This document shows, piece after piece, positions 6,265-10,823 of a DNA stretch of 10,823 nucleotides. Every line of letters begins with the position of its first letter. Positions within the stretch are counted from its first letter, which is position 1. The notes beneath the pieces are model-generated. The model did not search any database, was not told the origin of the DNA, and saw only the letters and a list, made by a program, of their open reading frames with translations. This DNA comes from Pseudomonadota bacterium (GTDB lineage Bacteria > Pseudomonadota > Alphaproteobacteria > Parvibaculales > Parvibaculaceae). The stretch spans positions 1-10,823 of the forward strand of contig JAJXZC010000005.1 in NCBI GenBank assembly GCA_021780275.1, given 5' to 3'. The translations under genes and the position numbers were made by a program.

Positions 6265-7250
6265 GGCCCCGGCGCTTCCAGGATCGTGCGGAAGCCGAGA
6301 TGGCTCGTCGCCAGATCGGCTTCCTGCCCCTGCCGCGCGCCTGCGCGATAGCGCATGCAGTAGTTCGGCGCGCAGAGATATGAACCGCCCTTGATGACGT
6401 GGCGCGGCGCCATGTCCTTGTTGTCGTCGGAATAGATGTCCGACGTCCATTCCCAGACATTGCCGATCATGTCGTAAAGGCCGAAGCCATTGGGCTTGTA
6501 GCATCCTACGGGCGCGAGGCCGACGAAGCCGTCTTCCGCGGTGTTCAGCACCGGGAAGACCCCCTGCCAGCTATTTGCCTCTTTCGGTTGCTCATGCTCA
6601 TTCGGCGGATGACCGGAGCCGCCGCGCGCCGCCCATTCCCATTGCGCCTCGCTGGGGATCTTCCGCCCCTTCCAGCGAGCATAGGCTTCGATGTCTTCCA
6701 GCGTGACGGCGACGACGGGATAATGCTCGCGTCCTTCGATACTCGTGTCGGGACCGCCGGGATGGCGCCAGTTCGCACCCGGAATATATTGCCACCACTG
6801 GCTGATATCGCCCGTGCCATCCACCTTGTTCGGCATCACGAAGACAACCGCGCCCGGCTTCATCATGTATGAAGGCAGATCGTCGTGCTTTGTCTTGTCG
6901 ACCGGGCGTTCGGCGAAAGTCACATAGCCCGTTGCGGCGACGAAAGCGGCGAACTCGGCATTCGTCACTTCGTGACGGTCGATCCAGAAGCCTTTGACGT
7001 CGACATCGCGGATCGGTCCCTCTTCCGGATAGACGGTATCGCCCATATGGAGCCGTCCGCCGGGAACCCAGACCATGCCGGGATGTGCGCCGGCTTCATC
7101 GACCGAGGCAGCGAGACAGCGCGCGGGTTCGGCGCTCGCATGCGTCTCCGCCTGCCGCCCGCCGACGATCCAGAGAGTCGCGATCGCAGCGGCGGCGAGG
7201 CCGAAACCAAGCGCCGCCACCGCGATCCAGCGTCTCCCCCTCGGAGCCAT
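6261..7250 (-). CDS. Formylglycine-generating enzyme (SUMF1/FGE) homologue lacking the second active-site Cys
   Basis: FGE family protein of 329 residues. True FGEs convert the Cys of a CxPSR sulfatase motif to the catalytic formylglycine, using O2 and copper. An N-terminal hydrophobic segment (about residues 8-30) follows a basic start, suggesting export or membrane anchoring. The FGE domain covers about 57-325, with FWIDRHEVTNAEFAAF, GLYDMIGNVWEWTSD and GGSYLC all typical. The active-site region reads YCMRYRAGARQ: C298 matches human Cys336, but A303 stands where human Cys341 lies. C293 is also present. The ATG at 7250 overlaps the sulfatase TGA (TGATG); an in-frame TTG at 7262 would only add four residues. 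Downstream of and coupled to a Cys-type sulfatase, its presumed substrate. Activity of this variant is uncertain. Confidence 0.9.
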   Translation of the reverse strand: MAPRGRRWIAVAALGFGLAAAAIATLWIVGGRQAETHASAEPARCLAASVDEAGAHPGMVWVPGGRLHMGDTVYPEEGPIRDVDVKGFWIDRHEVTNAEFAAFVAATGYVTFAERPVDKTKHDDLPSYMMKPGAVVFVMPNKVDGTGDISQWWQYIPGANWRHPGGPDTSIEGREHYPVVAVTLEDIEAYARWKGRKIPSEAQWEWAARGGSGHPPNEHEQPKEANSWQGVFPVLNTAEDGFVGLAPVGCYKPNGFGLYDMIGNVWEWTSDIYSDDNKDMAPRHVIKGGSYLCAPNYCMRYRAGARQGQEADLATSHLGFRTILEAPGP

Positions 7251-8908
7251 CAGTTCGCCCAATAGATATATTCGTCGTCCGGACTATCCGGCGAATGAGC
7301 AGGATGATCGATCGCAACCGGCGCTTCCGCAAGGGCCGGCCAGATCGGCTTGTGCTGCTGGCCGTCAAGGCCTTGCAGGACGCCGAGCAGTTCCGTCACT
7401 TTCGCGGCGTCGGCATCTGCAAGGTTCTTCCGCTCCGTCGGGTCGTCCTTCAGATTGAAGAGCCAGTTCTTCTTCGGCCGCTCCGAGACCTGCAGCTTCC
7501 AGTCTCCCGCCAGCAGAACCTTGTAGTCGCCCGAGCGCCAGAAAAGTGTCTCATGCGGGCGGCCCGGCTTTTTTCCTTCGAGGAACGGAAGCAGGTTCAC
7601 ACCATCGAGGACGCGATCCGTCGGCATGGTCGCGCCAGCCGCGCCGGCCGCCGTCGCAAAGATGTCGACATGCGCCACGGGCAGGCCGTATTTCGCAGCC
7701 TTGGGTAGCGCGGCAGGCCATTTCATGAAATAGGGCACATGTATGCCACCCTCGAAGAAGGTCGCCTTCCAGCCACGATAGGGCTTGTTGATGTCCGGCA
7801 GGCCGATGTAATGCGCGCCGCCATTGTCGCTGGTGAAGATCACCAGCGTATTGTCGTCGAGCCCCTGATCCTTCAGCGCCTGAAGCACGCGGCCCACATT
7901 GCGGTCGAGCGCGCGGATCATGGCGGCATAGACCCGCATCTCATGGTCCTTGATCATCGGTAGCGCGTCATAGTCTTCCTGCGTCGCCTGAAGCGGCGTA
8001 TGCGGAGCATTGAAGGCAAGATACATGAAGAAGGGTCGGTTCCTGTTCGCCTTGATCGCGTCCGCCGCCTGTTCGCCGAGATAATCGGTCATGTATTTGT
8101 CGGGTGTGAAGCGTGGGCCGCCATCCTTGCTTACGGCGAAGGGCAGCGCCGCCCAGAGGAACTTGTCGATCGGATCCCAGTCCTGCTTGTTCTGCTGAAT
8201 GCCCGGCGCGCCGTCCGGCGCATAAAGCGAAGCGCCGAACAGGAATCCGAGCGACTCATCGAAACCTTGCGCCTGCGGCCGCATCTCGGGCTTTTCGCCC
8301 AGATGCCACTTGCCGAACATGAGCGTGTGATACCCTTGGGCTTGCAGGAGCTTGCCGATGGTCACTTCGCCGCGGGGAATGCCCATGTTCGCGACCGGAA
8401 TGTTGTCCTTCTCACGGTCCGCAAAATAGAGCCCCTTGCGCGAACCATATTGGAACTCGCCGATCAGTTTCTCGAAGATTGGGTGTGTCGGCGTGAATTC
8501 GAAACCGAAGCGCGTCGCATAGCGCCCGGTCATGATCGCTGCGCGCGATGGCGCACAGGTCGCATTGCCCGCATAGCCTTGCGTGAGATCCACGCCGTCG
8601 GCAGCGATCGAATTGATGTTCGGCGTCGGCACTACCCCGCCCGCGACACCGCCGCCATTGAGCGTGATGTCGTTGTAGCCAAGGTCGTCGGCGAGGATCA
8701 GCACGATGTTGGGCGGGCGCTTGCCGGCAGGCGGCGTCTCCGGCCCTTGCTGCCACACGACGGGATGGCTCGGACCGATGTCACGCTGCTGCAGGCGGGC
8801 ATTGATATGCAGGAACACCACGGGATTGTGCTTGAGGTAGGCCACGCCGCCGACGGCGACAAGGGCGAGAACGCCAAGCACCGCCCCACCCCATTTCAGG
8901 ATTTTCAT
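7250..8908 (-). CDS. Cys-type sulfatase (arylsulfatase family), exported or membrane-anchored
   Basis: Sulfate ester hydrolase of the alkaline-phosphatase-like superfamily, 552 residues. An N-terminal hydrophobic segment (about 7-24) after MKILKW suggests a signal or anchor and a periplasmic catalytic domain. Motifs in order: metal-binding D74-D75 in LILADDLGYND; the nucleophile motif C118-A-P-S-R122 followed by AAIMTGRY, whose Cys (TGT, 8555-8557) would be matured to formylglycine; K200 and H202 in FGKWHLG; and the later metal-site motif TSDNGG. The start at 8908 is chosen over 8941 because GGGGAGG (8915-8921) is ideally placed and MKILKWGG begins the signal segment. The FGE homologue follows with a one-base overlap. 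Substrate unknown. Possible regulatory half-sites lie 55-80 bp upstream. Confidence 0.93.
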   Translation of the reverse strand: MKILKWGGAVLGVLALVAVGGVAYLKHNPVVFLHINARLQQRDIGPSHPVVWQQGPETPPAGKRPPNIVLILADDLGYNDITLNGGGVAGGVVPTPNINSIAADGVDLTQGYAGNATCAPSRAAIMTGRYATRFGFEFTPTHPIFEKLIGEFQYGSRKGLYFADREKDNIPVANMGIPRGEVTIGKLLQAQGYHTLMFGKWHLGEKPEMRPQAQGFDESLGFLFGASLYAPDGAPGIQQNKQDWDPIDKFLWAALPFAVSKDGGPRFTPDKYMTDYLGEQAADAIKANRNRPFFMYLAFNAPHTPLQATQEDYDALPMIKDHEMRVYAAMIRALDRNVGRVLQALKDQGLDDNTLVIFTSDNGGAHYIGLPDINKPYRGWKATFFEGGIHVPYFMKWPAALPKAAKYGLPVAHVDIFATAAGAAGATMPTDRVLDGVNLLPFLEGKKPGRPHETLFWRSGDYKVLLAGDWKLQVSERPKKNWLFNLKDDPTERKNLADADAAKVTELLGVLQGLDGQQHKPIWPALAEAPVAIDHPAHSPDSPDDEYIYWAN

Positions 8909-8962
8909 GGTCTTCCTCCCCACGCGCGATCGTGGCACCACGCCAAAGCGGGCGTCACGTTT

Positions 8963-8989
8963 TAATGTTATCCATTAGACGCTAATGGA
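8963..8989. promoter_or_regulatory. Phased palindromic operator candidate upstream of the sulfatase operon
   Basis: TCCATTAG (8971-8978) and CTAATGGA (8982-8989) are perfect 8-bp inverted repeats around ACG. A further TAATG lies at 8963-8967, so the 5-mer TAATG occurs in alternating orientation at 8963, 8973 (as CATTA) and 8983, spaced exactly 10 bp. This fits binding of a dimeric regulator on one DNA face. It is 55-81 bp upstream of the sulfatase start. The remainder of 8909-9108 shows no gene, and I could not assign convincing -35/-10 boxes. Confidence 0.5.
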
Positions 8990-9052
8990 AGACGTGCGGA
9001 ATGGCAATGGGGGCGTTTTGAAGGGCTATGCCATGCCCGCGCGAGGACGATT

Positions 9053-9072
9053 ATTCCGGCGGCAGCCAGAAT
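9053..9072 (-). terminator. Hairpin downstream of mtnA, weak terminator candidate
   Basis: In minus-strand RNA, ATTCTGGC and GCCGGAAT form an 8-bp stem (one G-U pair) with a TGCC loop, 36 nt after the mtnA stop. On the plus strand the same site has a mismatch, so the fold favours the mtnA transcript. There is no T run, so termination would be weak or Rho-assisted. Confidence 0.3.
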
Positions 9073-9108
9073 AGCGCATGGAGCCTGATTAGAGATGAAG
9101 AGCGCCGC

Positions 9109-10203
9109 TCAGCCCCGCCGTTCGGGATAGAGCGACAGCAGCCCCTCGCGCGTCGCGGCGCCCACGCCCCGCTCGGTGATGAGGCCGGTGACAAGGCGGG
9201 CGGGCGTCACGTCGAAGCCGTAATTGGCAGCGGCGCTGCCGGGTGCGGAGATCTCGACGGTGACGATATCGCCTGCGTCGGTGCGACCCGTCATATGAGT
9301 AACCTCGCGAGCCGAGCGCTGCTCGATGGGAATTTCCGCCACACCGTCATCGAGCGTCCAGTCGATCGTCGTATGCGGCAGCGCGACGTAGAAAGGCACG
9401 TCATTGTCGTAAGCGGCGAGCGCCTTGAGGTAGGTGCCGATCTTGTTTGCAACATCGCCGGTCGCCGTCGTCCGGTCCGTACCGACGATGCAGAGATCGA
9501 CCTGCCCATGCTGCATCAGGTGACCGCCCGCATTATCGGGAATGATCGTATGCGGAACGCCGTGGCGTCCAAGCTCGAAGGCGGTCAGCGACGCACCCTG
9601 ATTGCGCGGCCGCGTCTCATCGACCCACACATGCACGGGGATACCCGCATCATGCGCCATGTAAATCGGCGCAAGCGCGGTGCCCCAATCGACGCAGGCA
9701 AGCCAGCCCGCGTTGCAATGCGTGAGCACATTGACCGTCTTGCCGGGCTTCGTCTCGGCATGACCGCGAATGATCCTGAGCCCATGCTCGCCGATGCGGC
9801 GGCAGATCTCGACGTCATCGTCACAGATCTTCGCCGCGGCCGCGTAGGCCGCCTCGACGCGCGTGCTGTGACCATGAGGCTTCACGGCCTTCACCATCTC
9901 ATCCAGCGCCCATTTGAGATTGACGGCAGTGGGCCGCGTCGCGGCAAGCATCGCATAGGCCTCATGCAGCGTCGCGTCCGACGCATCGTCGCGCAGCGCA
10001 AGGCAAAGGCCGTAGGCGGCGGTGGCTCCAATCAACGGCGCGCCGCGCACCACCATATCCTTGATCGCGCGGGCGGCATCGTCCGCAGAGCGGAGGCGAA
10101 CCGTCACGAAAGCATGGGGCAGCTTCGTCTGGTCGATGATTTCGACAGACCAGCCGTCATCAGCGACCCAGATGGTGCGATAGTGAACGCCATCGATCTT
10201 CAT
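9109..10203 (-). CDS. mtnA: S-methyl-5-thioribose-1-phosphate isomerase
   Basis: Isomerises methylthioribose-1-phosphate to methylthioribulose-1-phosphate in methionine salvage from methylthioadenosine; cytosolic. The 364-residue product has the family landmarks: R53-G-A-P-L-I-G near the phosphate site, catalytic C163 in [11 protein letters not shown], the [18 protein letters not shown] segment (about 194-211), and catalytic D243 in VGTDRT followed by [10 protein letters not shown]. The usual GADR is GTDR here, retaining the Asp. The relationship to eIF2B-type regulatory subunits is a known source of misannotation, but the Cys/Asp pair supports the isomerase. The ATG at 10203 has GAGGGA at suitable spacing and lies 12 nt after the CBS/CorC gene stop, implying co-transcription. 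No other methionine-salvage gene is in the window. Confidence 0.94.
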   Translation of the reverse strand: MKIDGVHYRTIWVADDGWSVEIIDQTKLPHAFVTVRLRSADDAARAIKDMVVRGAPLIGATAAYGLCLALRDDASDATLHEAYAMLAATRPTAVNLKWALDEMVKAVKPHGHSTRVEAAYAAAAKICDDDVEICRRIGEHGLRIIRGHAETKPGKTVNVLTHCNAGWLACVDWGTALAPIYMAHDAGIPVHVWVDETRPRNQGASLTAFELGRHGVPHTIIPDNAGGHLMQHGQVDLCIVGTDRTTATGDVANKIGTYLKALAAYDNDVPFYVALPHTTIDWTLDDGVAEIPIEQRSAREVTHMTGRTDAGDIVTVEISAPGSAAANYGFDVTPARLVTGLITERGVGAATREGLLSLYPERRG

Positions 10204-10215
10204 GCGCGGGTTCCC

Positions 10216-10823
10216 TCAATGGCCACCATTCGACTGCAGCACCTCGATCTCGAGCTCTGCAATGCGGCGGCTATCCATCTTCGTCACAGTGAAAGCGAGA
10301 TCGTCATGCTCGATGCGATCTCCCGTCTCCGGCACACGCCCGAGATACCAGAGAACATATCCGGCCACCGTCGAATAATTATCGCCTTCCATCGAAAGAT
10401 CGCGGCCAATGGCAAAAGCGAGGCGGCGAATATCGGCCATGCCGTCAACCCGCCAATGGCCCTCGCCCAGCCTCTGCAGCCAGGGCGTTTCATCATGCGC
10501 ATCGGGGAACTCGCCCGCAATCGCCTCAAGCACATCGAAAGGCGTAACGAGGCCTTCGATACTGCCATATTCATCCGTCACCAGCGCAAGCTGAACATGC
10601 GAGCGGCGGAACTGTTCCAGCAGTTGCAGAACGCCGAGCCCCTCATGAACAACGAGCGGCTTGCGGACGCTCTTCGCCTCGTCGATTGCGCCGCGCGTGA
10701 GGAGATCCTCGATCAGGTCCTGCGCCCGCGCATAACCAACGAGTTCCGTGTCCGACGAACGACAGACCGGATAGTGCCCATGTGGCGCGCCGCGCAGCAA
10801 TGTCAGCAGGTCGTCGGCGCTTT
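10216..10823 (-). CDS. CBS-pair/CorC-HlyC domain protein, C-terminal part
   Basis: The reading frame is open to the window edge, so the N-terminus is missing; about 202 residues are visible. The first part is a CBS pair: HGHYPVCRSSDTELVGYARAQDLI, then VQLALVTDEYGSIEGLVTPFDVLEAIAGEF, a pattern typical of CorC/HlyC-family second CBS repeats. It is followed by a transporter-associated CorC_HlyC domain of about 80 residues, with the characteristic WRVDGMADIRRL and YSTVAGYVLWYLGRVPETGD. The missing part could be a DUF21 membrane domain (CorC/HlyC, often called hemolysin) or a TerC domain (YegH/YoaE type); the visible part cannot separate these. Roles in divalent-metal or membrane homeostasis are proposed for the family. 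It precedes mtnA by 12 nt. Confidence 0.85.
   Translation of the reverse strand, partial: SADDLLTLLRGAPHGHYPVCRSSDTELVGYARAQDLIEDLLTRGAIDEAKSVRKPLVVHEGLGVLQLLEQFRRSHVQLALVTDEYGSIEGLVTPFDVLEAIAGEFPDAHDETPWLQRLGEGHWRVDGMADIRRLAFAIGRDLSMEGDNYSTVAGYVLWYLGRVPETGDRIEHDDLAFTVTKMDSRRIAELEIEVLQSNGGH

Noticed and set aside
8909..8941. Upstream in-frame start for the sulfatase
   Set aside because: It would put the strong GGGGAGG inside the coding region and place extra residues before the signal segment.
8000..8965. Plus-strand open frame of about 320 codons opposite the sulfatase
   Set aside because: Antisense to a sulfatase with complete motifs; no family resemblance and no ribosome binding site noticed.
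8909..9000. Sigma70 promoter for the sulfatase on the minus strand
   Set aside because: TAACAT at 8965-8970 (reverse) could be a -10, but no acceptable -35 lies 16-18 bp upstream, so no promoter is claimed.
9023..9038. Short inverted repeat GGGC/GCCC between mtnA and the sulfatase
   Set aside because: Only four base pairs with inner mismatches; expected by chance in GC-rich DNA.

Overview
The window reads as chromosomal DNA of a GC-rich alphaproteobacterium. This is inferred from protein style (YchF, Pth with a Lys-rich tail, L25/CTC with an Ala-rich tail) and from the gene order prs-rplY-pth-ychF, which is common in Proteobacteria. A Parvibaculum- or Rhizobiales-like source is plausible but not provable from sequence alone. 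There are no tRNA or rRNA genes, insertion sequences, CRISPR arrays or phage genes, and no stretch over 300 bases lacks a gene.

Positions 1-3409 (+) form a housekeeping block: the 3' end of prs (PRPP synthetase), then rplY (ribosomal protein L25), pth (peptidyl-tRNA hydrolase) and ychF (translation-associated ATPase). A terminator-like hairpin closes prs, and a good sigma70-type promoter overlaps it. The roughly 90-nt rplY leader contains mutually exclusive hairpins, the second followed by a T run, which looks like a possible attenuator.

Positions 3529-5161 (+) form a tightly coupled three-gene operon: two single-domain MaoC-like hydratases and a dienelactone-hydrolase-family enzyme, joined by two TGATG stop/start overlaps. 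Its substrate is unknown. An 8-bp hairpin with a GAGA loop lies just upstream of the first start.

Positions 5162-6264 (+) are a peroxide-response pair: an OhrR-type MarR repressor with the sensing Cys15 and partner tyrosines, followed by a thioredoxin-type glutathione peroxidase. An 18-bp AT-rich near-palindrome sits inside the gpx promoter, and ACAAT-type half-sites occur upstream of both genes, suggesting joint control.

Positions 6261-8908 (-) hold a Cys-type sulfatase (CAPSR motif) coupled by TGATG to a formylglycine-generating-enzyme homologue. That homologue keeps one active-site cysteine but has alanine where the second is expected. Both proteins carry N-terminal membrane or signal segments. 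Upstream lie three TAATG half-sites spaced exactly 10 bp apart.

Positions 9109-10823 (-) hold mtnA (methylthioribose-1-phosphate isomerase) preceded by the C-terminal part of a CBS/CorC-HlyC protein cut by the window edge.

I did not find a clearly undescribed multi-gene system. The most promising leads are the FGE variant beside its sulfatase, the phased operator upstream of that sulfatase, the OhrR-Gpx regulatory unit and the rplY leader.
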